Shown here piece after piece: positions 34,363 through 43,290 of a DNA stretch of 64,000 nt. The translations under genes and the position numbers were made by a program. The notes beneath the pieces are model-generated. The model searched no databases, had not been told where the DNA came from, and saw nothing but the letters and a program-made list of their open reading frames with translations. This DNA is from Hofstenia miamia. Its lineage: Eukaryota; Xenacoelomorpha; Acoela. Location of the stretch: the NCBI GenBank assembly GCA_004352715.1, contig SCFE01000005.1, positions 2,728,192-2,792,191 of the forward strand. The letters run 5' to 3'. Numbering within the stretch: the first letter of the stretch is position 1; each line of letters opens with the position of its first letter.

Positions 34363-37300
34363 GAGCGCCGTCTCAGGAAAACCGAGCACCAATATTGATA
34401 TTGACGAACATAAAGAACGTGAACACAATCACAGTTGTGATCAACGGAATTATGACTAAAGCAACAATCGATACGGGTGCCGTGAAGTCAATTATAACGG
34501 ACGAGTGTGCGACGAAATTAGGTTTTAAAAGAGAAGAGTTGAAAAGATCAACAGAGAGATTGGTAAATGCGTCAGGTGACTATATCGATACCAAAGGTAC
34601 TTTGGAAAACGTACAATTAAGGATATCGAACAATACGTTTCAACAATCACTGATAGTGGTCGACACGCAGAGGAACCTCCTACCGTATGAAGTCATTCTA
34701 GGCGACGATTTTTTGACGAAGAATAAATGCATCATAAATTATGGTAATCGAACGATGAGAGTGAAAGAAGAGGAAATAGAAATTGAGGAGGAGGAAGAAG
34801 AAAACAGAAAAATTGTGTTCGAACTACTAGACGATATAAGGCTACAACCTTACCATTGGAAAATGTTTTCGATAAAAACTGACAAAGAAATAACAGCGGA
34901 AGTAATGATGTACGAACAAACTGGGATAAATACAAAACGTGTGTCGATGCCTTCCAGTGTATGTTCAGTGAAAAATGGAATGGGAAAGATACCGTTATTG
35001 AATGCTACGAACAGAAATGTTAACATCAGCAAAACGAAAGTGAAAATTTTTGGAAAATGTACTAGATCTAATATCAGAATGGTTTGGAAATCTATGGATG
35101 ATGGAGACGATGCAGCAAGTAATCTGCACAGCCGACTAGAGGGCACGCAGATGAACGCCATCAGAGCAAGTACTCCTCACAGCCGACTAGAGGGCACGGG
35201 GAGGAACGCCGAAGAGGAAGAACAGATACCTAAAATAGAGGATGGGGATTACCAACACTTAAGAAAGACGGAAATAGAGGAACTAAAAGAGCTTCTGAAA
35301 AAACATAGCCAAATCTTTAATTTCGGAGAAATTAGCGTCGGTCAAGCGATTGGGGAGACACATAAGATAGTAACCACAACGGACAAGCCAATCAAATTAC
35401 CAGTACGCAGAGTACCCGAGCAACTTAAAGATGAATATAATCGGATACTAAATGAATTGATCGATAACAAAATTATTAGACCAAGTGAAAGTCCATATGC
35501 AGCTCCGACTGTTTTTGTGAAGCAAGGGAAAAAATACAGATTGTGTATTGATTTTAGAAAACTCAATGAAGTGACGAAGAAAGACTCATACCCATTGCCA
35601 CGGATAGAGGATATGCTTTATGAGGCTAGCAAAAATAAATACTTTACCGTAATAGACTTGTGCAAGGCCTATTGGCAAGTGCAAATGGAACCAGATGACA
35701 TTGAGAAAACGGCATTCATCACCCCCTATGGATTATACGAGTGGATATACATGGCTTTTGGATTATGCAACGCGCCAGCAACTTTCCAGCGATACATAAC
35801 GAAAGTGTTAAAAAATAAGAAACAAAAGATGGAAGAAGGAATAAACGCGTACATTGATGATATAATAATCACAAGTAACACGGTGGAAGAACATCTAGAA
35901 AAACTGGATAGAACGTTAAAAATACTGAAAGAAGCTGGACTCCGAGTAAATGGAAATAAATGCGAAATCCTAAAAGAAAAAGTTGTATTTTTGGGGAGAA
36001 TAATTTCAAAAGGCCAGATAAGTATGAAGGATAATGCCAGAGACATGATAAGAAATATAGAAAAACCTAAGACGAAAAAAGATCTGCAGAGAATAATGGG
36101 GTTCTTTAATTATTACGGGACGTTTATTCCAAACATAGCGGGAAAAACAGCCAAGATGACGAATTTAATGAAAAAAGCAACTCCCTTTGAGTGGACATGG
36201 GAACAACAAGAGGAGTTAGATCAGATAAAGAAAGAACTGTCAAAATTGCCGTCGTTGAACACTCCCGACTACAGTAAAGAATTTATTCTAGATTGTGATG
36301 CGAGTAAAGTGGCGATAGGAGCTACATTGAGCCAAATTAAAGAAGGAAAGGAGTCGCCGATACAGTTTTTTAGTAGAAAACTGAAGCCAAGTGAAGAGAA
36401 TTACGGATCGACAAAATTGGAAATGTTAGCACTCATAGAAAGTATTAAAAAATTTAGACATTTCTTGGTAGGGAAACAGTTTAGAGTTCGCACTGACAAC
36501 AGCGGTCTAGCCTGGCTGAAAAAGTTTTCAGGAGACAAAAGTTCAATAGTATCCAGATGGATAGAATACCTAAATGAATTTACATTTACGATTGAACATA
36601 GAAAAGGAAAACTCCATAATAATGCCGATTTCTGGACATCCCTTCCGGAGTACCAAAGAGATTTAGAAAAAACAGACGGAGAAAAAACAGAGTTTCAATT
36701 CCTCCCACACAGTGAATATGAGGAGCTTCCCGAGATAAATGTCGACAGAAAAGGAGAGGCAATCACGACAATTACATTGAAGGAAGAGATATCGGAGGAA
36801 GAGATAATCGAAAAACAAAAAGAAGACAAAATTCTAGAAGAAATTAGAGGGAAAATTGAAAACGCACAGTTAACGTTAGGGAAAAACGCGAAAAATTACT
36901 ACGGAAGATTTAACTGGAAATTGAATAAAAATGGACTGTTATATGCAGCAGGCAGAACGAACAGAATAGCGATACCAGAATACTATAAAAGAGATATAGT
37001 ACGAAAAGCTCATGAGAGAGGACATCTGGGAATCACACAAACTGAAATGACATTCAAGTCGAAATATATAACGACGGGATTACGTAAAGTAGTCGAAGAC
37101 GTGATTAATAAATGTACGGTATGTCTATTAAATAATAAGCAACACTTCCCAACGCAAAGAGCGCCATTGGAAAAGATAATAGCGACGCGACCTAATGAGA
37201 TAGTGCATATAGATTTGGAAATGTTGTCAAAGGATGATGAGGGGTACCAGTATATACTAGTGATGATAGACAACTTTACAAGATACGCTAGAATCGTACC

Positions 37301-38372
37301 GATGAAAAACACAACAGCAGAGGAAACAGCGAATATAATAATGAAGGAATGGATATTAAAACTAGGACCTATGGAAAAAATAATCACTGATAAAGGAACG
37401 CAGTTCGAAAGTGCGCTATTTCAGGAGATGGCAAAACTATTGGAAATTGAAAGTGAAAGAACGACTGCATACCATCCACAGGCGAATGGGGCAGTCGAGC
37501 GATTGAACAGAACATTAATAAAATTGATTAGAGTGGCGACATCCCGCATAGGAGGGAATAAATGGAGGGAAGTAATACAAATGACGGAGTATTTTTATAA
37601 CACCACTGTACATACAACAACCAAGATAACTCCGTTTAAGGCTATGTATGGAAGAGAAGCCGCAACGCCTCTATCTATGCAATTTATGGAATACAGTGGA
37701 AAAATGGATAACACCTATGTAAAGCAGTTAAAGGAGAGAATAACGGCGATACATGAGACAATGTGTCATAACATTAAACAGTCTGCTACGAGACAGGAGA
37801 GAAATTACAATAAAAAAATATATGGACACACGCATAATATAGGGGATAAAGTATATGCATTTACGCCTATTAAAGTAACCGATGTAAATCAAGTACGTAA
37901 ATTAAAAACAGTATGGACTGGTCCATACAAAATTAAAGAAGTTTTAGAAAATAATGAATATGTACTTGACAATGACAAAATTATGCACTTTCAAAATTTG
38001 AAAAGGGCTATTACCGATATAGAGGGAGCATCCCTAGATGGTAAAGCCGAGTTTAAATTATTAAGGAATAATAAAGAAAGTGTATATGAAGTGGATGAAT
38101 TGGATAGTCTGCCGAAAGAAGAATTTGATGAGGAATTCCGACATGATGTGAATGCAGATGAAGTGCAGCCTAGAGTAATGTCTCAAAGGGCAGCAAAACA
38201 AAATATTAACTATAACCCTGAAACATGGGAAATTAATTTAGTAACTGAATTTAGGAATTTAAAGGATGGACAAAATGAATCAGAAGAGAAGAGAGATGCA
38301 GTGCAAGACGAATCCGAGAAAGAGAGTGAAGAGAGTGAAGCCCAGCAGACGAGCCAAGGACAACGAGAGTAA
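34332..38372 (+). CDS. pol: Pol polyprotein, family A: protease, RT, RNase H, integrase
   Basis: Residue numbers count from the codon at 34395. Aspartic protease: ATIDTGAVKS (DTGA 26-29). RT: IDFRKLN, FGLCNAPATFQ and the catalytic YIDD at 486-489. RNase H: LDCDASKVAIGA (D633, D635), then TKLEMLALI, RTDNSGLAWL and NADFWTSLP. Integrase: zinc-binding HERGH (873-877) and CTVC (907-910), then the DDE triad D940, D999 (TDKGTQF) and E1035 (NGAVERLNR), with the canonical D-35-E spacing. The C-terminal 80 residues are strongly acidic (E/S/D/Q). No stop is seen in 1325 codons. It makes cDNA from the element RNA and integrates it. An insertion between PR and RT contains two near-identical HSRLEGT repeats, which are also hairpin-forming (35122-35203). 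The frame is reached from gag by a -1 shift. Confidence 0.92.
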   Translation, partial: RRRNEFGKLLGAPSQENRAPILILTNIKNVNTITVVINGIMTKATIDTGAVKSIITDECATKLGFKREELKRSTERLVNASGDYIDTKGTLENVQLRISNNTFQQSLIVVDTQRNLLPYEVILGDDFLTKNKCIINYGNRTMRVKEEEIEIEEEEEENRKIVFELLDDIRLQPYHWKMFSIKTDKEITAEVMMYEQTGINTKRVSMPSSVCSVKNGMGKIPLLNATNRNVNISKTKVKIFGKCTRSNIRMVWKSMDDGDDAASNLHSRLEGTQMNAIRASTPHSRLEGTGRNAEEEEQIPKIEDGDYQHLRKTEIEELKELLKKHSQIFNFGEISVGQAIGETHKIVTTTDKPIKLPVRRVPEQLKDEYNRILNELIDNKIIRPSESPYAAPTVFVKQGKKYRLCIDFRKLNEVTKKDSYPLPRIEDMLYEASKNKYFTVIDLCKAYWQVQMEPDDIEKTAFITPYGLYEWIYMAFGLCNAPATFQRYITKVLKNKKQKMEEGINAYIDDIIITSNTVEEHLEKLDRTLKILKEAGLRVNGNKCEILKEKVVFLGRIISKGQISMKDNARDMIRNIEKPKTKKDLQRIMGFFNYYGTFIPNIAGKTAKMTNLMKKATPFEWTWEQQEELDQIKKELSKLPSLNTPDYSKEFILDCDASKVAIGATLSQIKEGKESPIQFFSRKLKPSEENYGSTKLEMLALIESIKKFRHFLVGKQFRVRTDNSGLAWLKKFSGDKSSIVSRWIEYLNEFTFTIEHRKGKLHNNADFWTSLPEYQRDLEKTDGEKTEFQFLPHSEYEELPEINVDRKGEAITTITLKEEISEEEIIEKQKEDKILEEIRGKIENAQLTLGKNAKNYYGRFNWKLNKNGLLYAAGRTNRIAIPEYYKRDIVRKAHERGHLGITQTEMTFKSKYITTGLRKVVEDVINKCTVCLLNNKQHFPTQRAPLEKIIATRPNEIVHIDLEMLSKDDEGYQYILVMIDNFTRYARIVPMKNTTAEETANIIMKEWILKLGPMEKIITDKGTQFESALFQEMAKLLEIESERTTAYHPQANGAVERLNRTLIKLIRVATSRIGGNKWREVIQMTEYFYNTTVHTTTKITPFKAMYGREAATPLSMQFMEYSGKMDNTYVKQLKERITAIHETMCHNIKQSATRQERNYNKKIYGHTHNIGDKVYAFTPIKVTDVNQVRKLKTVWTGPYKIKEVLENNEYVLDNDKIMHFQNLKRAITDIEGASLDGKAEFKLLRNNKESVYEVDELDSLPKEEFDEEFRHDVNADEVQPRVMSQRAAKQNINYNPETWEINLVTEFRNLKDGQNESEEKRDAVQDESEKESEESEAQQTSQGQRE
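35122..35203 (+). other. Two hairpin repeats within pol (motifs 1 and 2)
   Basis: The 19-base loop sequence ACAGCCGACTAGAGGGCAC occurs twice (35128-35146 and 35179-35197). Arms of the first are ATCTGC/GCAGAT (35122-35127 with 35147-35152). Arms of the second are CTCCTC/GGGGAG (35173-35178 with 35198-35203, one G-U). Loop identity with unrelated but complementary arms points to conserved RNA structure. In protein it appears as two HSRLEGT repeats. Confidence 0.65.
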
Positions 38373-38607
38373 GCAGAAAGACCGGCCTAGTAGTTGTCAC
38401 CGTTGATTAGAGGACACGGTGACCAATGGTAACTCTCCTCCAAGTAGTCAGTATCATTGATTAGAGGACACTTTGACGAAAGGAAAATCTAACCGAAGTC
38501 CCAACTCTCCTTCGAGTAGTCAGTATCGTTGATTAGAGGACACTCTGACGAAAGAATCAAGAAAGGAGGGTGTAAGCTGTGTACTGTCCGCAGCTAGTCA
38601 ATTGCCT
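38373..38607 (+). other. pol-ORF3 spacer with three hairpin repeats (motifs 3-5)
   Basis: TTGATTAGAGGACA occurs at 38403-38416, 38457-38470 and 38529-38542. Enclosing arms are GTCACCG/CGGTGAC (38396-38402 with 38417-38423), GTCAG/TTGAC (38447-38451 with 38473-38477, one G-U) and GTCAG/CTGAC (38519-38523 with 38545-38549). The core (T)GAYTAGAGGRCAC is shared with the two motifs in pol. AGTAGT and CTCTCCT words recur between copies. The spacer ends with a purine run (AGAAAGGAGGG) followed by TGTAAG, and with CTGTCCGCAG just before ORF3, which could serve as a splice acceptor. Confidence 0.65.
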
Positions 38608-41157
38608 ATGGATATTTCAGGAGTGAACCGAGATAAAGGGGATCAACTGGAATCTATAAGCAGTGGTTCAGAAATGGAGTATGAACCGAGCACTAGNNNN
38701 NNNNNNNNNNNNNNNNNNNNNNNNNNNNNNNNNNNNNNNNNNNNNNNNNNNNNNNNNNNNNNNNNNNNNNNNNNNNNGTGGATAGCGATTGAGATATATC
38801 AGCAAGTGCGGACAATCGAACTCATGACAAATGCAGGAAACCTGGAACAACTAACACAGCTTCACATTAAGTGCAGTCTAAACCAACGACAAGAATACTT
38901 AAAAGAGATACAGCAAACATGGCGCAAAATGAAGTTAACAAAACCAACTCAGGAGAAATGGCCCAGAATAAAAATAGACTCACCATCAAGGAAGTATCAC
39001 AAGTCCGTTGAAGTGATATTGCACGAAATAAACAAGGCATATGAGCTGAACACTAAAAAAGATTTCAGGAAGTACATGTTTGAGGAAACGAATGCACCGG
39101 AAATACGATATCGAACTTCCATATGGATTTTAGCCATATACTTAACAGACAACGATAAGTTACAGCTTCCCATGAAGAGGAAAACTAGAGTGATGATAGC
39201 GAAAGAGAAGAAATATGAAATAGCTTTCTCACCGATAACAACAGTGACAAAAAACTGGCTGCTAGTAGGAACTACTGAAAAACTGGCATCCCCAGATAAG
39301 AAAGACAAACCAACGCAAACGTTAGAAAAGAATATTTTAAGAATTATTACGGAGAAAAATCCAACGTGTAAGATAACGATGGTCTCAATAGCAAATAACA
39401 CTGGAATCTGTCCGAATGAAGTATCAATATTTGATGATGTGACGAGAAAATACATTTGGGGTGCGACGGCGGAGACAAAATTAAAGCCAGCAGAGGAATC
39501 TCCATGGTTAACCACGAAAAAACTGGTGAAGAGAAAAATTTATAGTACGCTTGAAGTGATGGAAATGTTAAAAGAGAAAAATATGGATCAAAGATTAAGT
39601 AATCAAATAGAAAGATATACAAGAGAAGCGCCAAAATGTTCGTTCATTAAAACAATTAAGAAAGCTGAAGAAATGAAGAAAGCGGGAATCACAACACCAG
39701 TAGAAATAATGGAGATGATGTCAAAATCACAACAAGAAATGATTGCTGAAGATGAATTGCTGACTTCGACGGAGATAATAATGTCACCAAAGACGCAAAC
39801 CAAGATAGATCAAATAAACATGGAGAAATGGGGTAATCTTAGTCCTACGAGTACCATTGAATGGGTGGACACCGAAGATGAGAGATATTTGGTGGAAATA
39901 AAAATAACAAGAGAAAGGGAAAAAGACATAGAAGAAAGAAATTATCAAACAGTGAAAGAAAATCATACAGTGTCGACGATGAAAATAATGTTTACAGAAG
40001 CATTTACAAGAACAGAAGTGAATGAAATGTTGAAAGCCCACAACCAGATAGCAATAGACGTCGAATGTGTCACATCGAAAATCCAGATATCACCAGAGGC
40101 TACAATACGGCTGAAGAGAAAAGGACTAACAGACAAGTTCTGGGAAAAGATAGGAGAAGCAAAAATGAATTACCCAGCAACAATAGGCATGGCGTCGTGT
40201 TCAATAATGGAAACATCATATAGAGAGATAGAAGCGAATGTAGACACGAAAATATTAAAGTGCACACCGCCACCTACAGTGTCGATACCGATGGTACTAC
40301 CGAGATGGAGAGTTCCTAAAAATGTGAAAGTGGCGAAGGGGTATATCCATGAATGCAAGACATACGTCAACTCCAAGGAAGAAGGATATAAAATAATAAA
40401 ATCGGAAGTGTACAAGAAAACTAAGTCAATAATGATAAATGAAAACAATCAGGAACGTATCTTTATAGAAGGAAACATCACACCATACAATCTATACAAT
40501 GATGGAAAACCCATACATCTACAACTGGAAGACATGAGAAACGAAATAGAAAAAAGATCACTGAAAACGATAATACTATTCTCAGGCGTTAACGATGTAG
40601 TTTGGTTAGACATCTGGAATAAAGAATACAGATACTACGATGTGTCGAAAAGAATAGAAATAATAACTATGATACGTATGAACAAGATAGATCCAGAACA
40701 AATAACAGAAGAAGATGTTAAGAACAATATTAGCTTTTTCTATAAAGATGTTGAAAACACTAAAAGTCTAGTAACAGTTTTTAAATTCTTTTATCCGGAG
40801 AGCAGATTGAAAGAAGGATTAGCCCACACAAGTCGCGCGGATGCCTTAATGACTCTGATGATTGGAATCAAAGGGTTGAAACTATACAGGAAATTCCATT
40901 CTATATTCACACAAAAGATAAATGAGTTACGACAAATCACGATGATAAATGAATTGATAAGAAACACGGAAGTCATACGTTACACAGACATAACAACAAC
41001 CGAAAAGGAAGCAGTTCTGAAGATGACGAAACAGCCAGAATTCGCCGAGACACAATGGAACAACGTTGAAGCTGAGACAATCATAAGAAGAGCAGATGCA
41101 ATGGTGCATGGGGAACGTGCTATATTAAAACCGTTGCAGGCTGAGGGTGGCGTGTAG
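38608..41157 (+). CDS. ORF3: putative DEDDh 3'-5' exonuclease in the env position, family A
   Basis: The first ATG in frame is 38608; the frame runs to TAG at 41155-41157, inside the 3' LTR (851 codons counting an 81-N gap as 27). The N-terminal ~480 residues are not recognised; they are charged and contain KYIWGATAE. The C-terminal part fits a DnaQ/REXO/ISG20-type DEDDh nuclease. ExoI is IAIDVECV (D484, E486). A GNITPYNLYNDGKPIHLQL stretch is like the GIT... segment of the family, then ExoII GVNDVVWL (D663). ExoIII is SLVTVFKFF followed by AHTSRADALMTL (H740, D745, H-x4-D). These are the four acids plus histidine that bind two metals. I see no signal peptide, transmembrane helix or cleavage site, so it is not an envelope protein. 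Expression may be from a spliced or internal RNA. The role is unknown. RNA proofreading, removal of double-stranded RNA to avoid silencing, and cDNA processing are all only inferences. Confidence 0.8.
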   Translation: MDISGVNRDKGDQLESISSGSEMEYEPSTXXXXXXXXXXXXXXXXXXXXXXXXXXXXWIAIEIYQQVRTIELMTNAGNLEQLTQLHIKCSLNQRQEYLKEIQQTWRKMKLTKPTQEKWPRIKIDSPSRKYHKSVEVILHEINKAYELNTKKDFRKYMFEETNAPEIRYRTSIWILAIYLTDNDKLQLPMKRKTRVMIAKEKKYEIAFSPITTVTKNWLLVGTTEKLASPDKKDKPTQTLEKNILRIITEKNPTCKITMVSIANNTGICPNEVSIFDDVTRKYIWGATAETKLKPAEESPWLTTKKLVKRKIYSTLEVMEMLKEKNMDQRLSNQIERYTREAPKCSFIKTIKKAEEMKKAGITTPVEIMEMMSKSQQEMIAEDELLTSTEIIMSPKTQTKIDQINMEKWGNLSPTSTIEWVDTEDERYLVEIKITREREKDIEERNYQTVKENHTVSTMKIMFTEAFTRTEVNEMLKAHNQIAIDVECVTSKIQISPEATIRLKRKGLTDKFWEKIGEAKMNYPATIGMASCSIMETSYREIEANVDTKILKCTPPPTVSIPMVLPRWRVPKNVKVAKGYIHECKTYVNSKEEGYKIIKSEVYKKTKSIMINENNQERIFIEGNITPYNLYNDGKPIHLQLEDMRNEIEKRSLKTIILFSGVNDVVWLDIWNKEYRYYDVSKRIEIITMIRMNKIDPEQITEEDVKNNISFFYKDVENTKSLVTVFKFFYPESRLKEGLAHTSRADALMTLMIGIKGLKLYRKFHSIFTQKINELRQITMINELIRNTEVIRYTDITTTEKEAVLKMTKQPEFAETQWNNVEAETIIRRADAMVHGERAILKPLQAEGGV
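38697..38777. other. Assembly gap, 81 N, inside ORF3
   Basis: The gap hides the ORF3 N-terminal region. The family B counterpart has about 240 more residues upstream of the homologous point than this gap allows, so the true missing length is probably larger than 81 bases. Confidence 0.9.
41137..41152 (+). promoter_or_regulatory. Polypurine tract of family A, inside ORF3
   Basis: The purine-rich GCAGGCTGAGGGTGGCG lies directly before the LTR start TGTAGC, the position of the plus-strand primer. It encodes the last residues QAEGGV of ORF3 and is conserved in the inverted copy (27167-27182). It is not a pure purine run. Confidence 0.6.
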
Positions 41158-42435
41158 CATCATCCAAGAAGAACAATCAAAACTCTATCAATCATTTATG
41201 TTAATTCTTGGAATAATGCATTTAGTAATTTTGACAGTTTAATTTCGGCAAGTATTAGTCGCCAAAACGGTTTGACAAAATTAAGTGTGGACGAGAAGCC
41301 TGCACACAGTTCTGCATAGCCACGAGGTACGCAGAAATTTAAAGCGTGGGAAAACCAAAATTGAAATAAGGCGACTGGTACTTGTTTAGCAGCATTTAAT
41401 CGGTAAATATGTTTTAGTAAATTTTGTATAAATAGAAAACCACGAGCTGTGAATATGATGAACATTAACCTCGTTATATTTTCATTGATTATTGCGGTTT
41501 GATTAATTAATACTTTATGCAAAGCTAAACGGTTTCTGTGTGCAACAATCGTAGTGCTAGCAGCGAAGGAGTAATTAATGGGTATTGCGCTCGATTATTG
41601 TATTACAGCTAAGTTAGGGATAAGTGTAGGGATTTTTCACCCGTTTGGCTTGCAATCAATTCCTTTCTTAGCATATAGTAATAAATGCAATAAAGGCGTT
41701 CTGCCATCGTAGGTAAATATCATTATTTACATTAACCGAATTTTAGATCTAAATTCTGACCAATAATGTGACCGATAACGTGACCGATTGTATTGTTATT
41801 TTAATAGTAGTTTGTAGCTAGCGTTTGTACATAATTTTTAGTAGCTAGCGTTGTGTCTTATTTTTAACTTGTCAGTAGTTTATAGTTAGTTTGTTTGTAT
41901 AGTAAGTTACGAAATTATTACATGTAGGAAGCTGCTCGATATCACAGTTAAAGTTTTTACGTAATAGCAGCTAGTGTCTGTTTATCACGGTATATGCCAA
42001 CTACTGACAATATACAAATTGAGCTTGAGCATTAAGTCGAATTGTGTTCATAGTTTATTTCACTCAATAAGGCACACATAACAAATATAGTTTCATGAGA
42101 CTGAGCTGAGTTGGACTCACAATGGATTGGATCTTTAACTACGTATAAGGATGGAGTTGATAGCTTCTGACGAGCTTGTTATGATCAATGATTTGGCGTC
42201 GGGCAAGTGCGCCCAAAGATTACGATCCTCTTCCACTGATGGAGTATCTAAATAATGCTACGTTATAATTGTTACTAAAACATCTGTCAATGCAGTGCGG
42301 AGTACACAATTAAAGAAAGGAAGAGGAAGTTTAGATAATACTTACCCTGTGATGGCTGACTCTGATCCCTTGTTGATTCTCTCTCTAAGTAGATCATTGA
42401 GTTATTGTTAGTTTCACCTGGGTAGCGATATTACA
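41153..42435 (+). repeat. Family A 3' LTR (1283 bp)
   Basis: It starts TGTAGCATCATCC and ends CGATATTACA. TATAAATA is at 41427-41434. The first five bases supply the ORF3 stop codon (TG-TAG). It differs from the 5' LTR by many substitutions and small indels, for example a 7-base deletion near 31370 of the 5' LTR relative to 41340. Confidence 0.92.
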
Positions 42436-42474
42436 TGGCGACCCTGACAGGACGCAGAATCTATTTACTCTTAG
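42436..42474 (+). mobile_element. Truncated family A leader with second primer-binding site
   Basis: TGGCGACCCTGACAGGACGC follows the 3' LTR and matches the leader at 32441 for about 39 bases before homology stops. The 3' LTR therefore also looks like the 5' LTR of a second, truncated unit. Confidence 0.8.
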
Positions 42475-42925
42475 AGTTACGTCCTTGTTACTGATATTGT
42501 AACTGCAGAGAATGTGGATCACATACGCGTGATATTAAACACTGAGCAAAGATGAAGAATGTATCTAATATCTTCTTATTGCCAATGAAATACTAACTAC
42601 CAATATAGTAACTAAAACTAAAATATAGTCATTTTCCTTTGTGAATATGCGGACAATGGAGGTCAAACCTAAAAGGTCAAAAAGAGAAGGTATAATGAAC
42701 CCCATAAAAAACATTATTGTTCATATTTTTTGCAATTAACATTGTATTTTTGATGGCCTAGGCATCTATTGCTTCTCAATAATCAACTCTAATTATTTTA
42801 AACATTGAATATAAAAGGTGTAGGGGAAGAGTGACCAGGCGCCCCACAATAGGCGGGACAGTCCTGCATTATAAGCAAATGTTAGTTTTTAATTAACATT
42901 TAATCGTAAAAAAAGTGAAAAAATT
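42475..42925. other. AT-rich stretch, nothing recognised
   Basis: No coding or repeat signal that I recognise between the truncated leader and the transposase fragment. Confidence 0.4.
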
Positions 42926-43290
42926 AACCAATGGAACCGGACATGATCCAGAAATTCTGGATTGTCCTCGACGTTGTCACAAAACCATTGACACATGGTT
43001 ACTCGTTTTTCCCTGTCAGCCTGTGTACGTTTTTGCTTTATCTGGATTTGGTAAGGATACACATAAGATCTAATTTAATAACACACCTCAGAGACTTCCG
43101 GAGATTCCTAGCTCTTCACTGCGTCGTCGACCGAATTTCGAACAGCGTCAATGTTCTTTTCCGTCCTAATACTCGCCTTCCGACCAGAGTAAGTGTCCCT
43201 CAAACCTTTAGAATTAAGATTTTGCACAGTCTTATGCTCTCTAAACCTCTTATCCAGTCAAGAATTCTGCTTTTTTGATGGAGTTTGACG
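42926..43290 (-). pseudogene. Tc1/mariner-like transposase N-terminal fragment
   Basis: A minus-strand frame from about 43280 down reads RLDKRFREHKTVQNLNSKG, SGRKASIRTEKNIDAVRNSV and, after two stops, YPYQIQIKQK then CQWFCDNVEDNPEFLDHVRFH. This is the order of the paired helix-turn-helix DNA-binding region and the start of the catalytic domain in Tc1/mariner-like transposases. The DDE residues are not present, so it is a 5' fragment with stops. Confidence 0.6.

Larger units (their letters stand above)
31180..42435 (+). mobile_element. Ty3/gypsy-type LTR retrotransposon, family A (gag, pol, exonuclease ORF3)
   Basis: Order: 5' LTR 31180-32440, tRNA-Arg primer site 32441, gag 32659-34362, pol to 38372, a hairpin-rich spacer, ORF3 38608-41157, 3' LTR 41153-42435. 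The pol domain order PR-RT-RNase H-INT and the RT sequence (FGLCNAPATFQ, YIDD) place it in Ty3/gypsy (Metaviridae). A tRNA-Arg primer is used by the mdg1/412 group of insects. All three frames are open apart from the 81-N gap in ORF3. The two LTRs differ at roughly one base in ten over their first 500 bases, too much for a recent simple insertion. The 3' LTR is followed by another primer site, so no target duplication can be scored. Confidence 0.9.

Noticed and set aside
38608-41157. ORF3 as an Env glycoprotein
   Set aside because: Its position fits, but there is no signal peptide, transmembrane helix, furin-type site or fusion peptide that I can see, and the C-terminus matches a nuclease.
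42931-43278. 115-codon plus-strand frame as a host gene
   Set aside because: The minus strand over the same bases reads as a Tc1/mariner-like transposase fragment.
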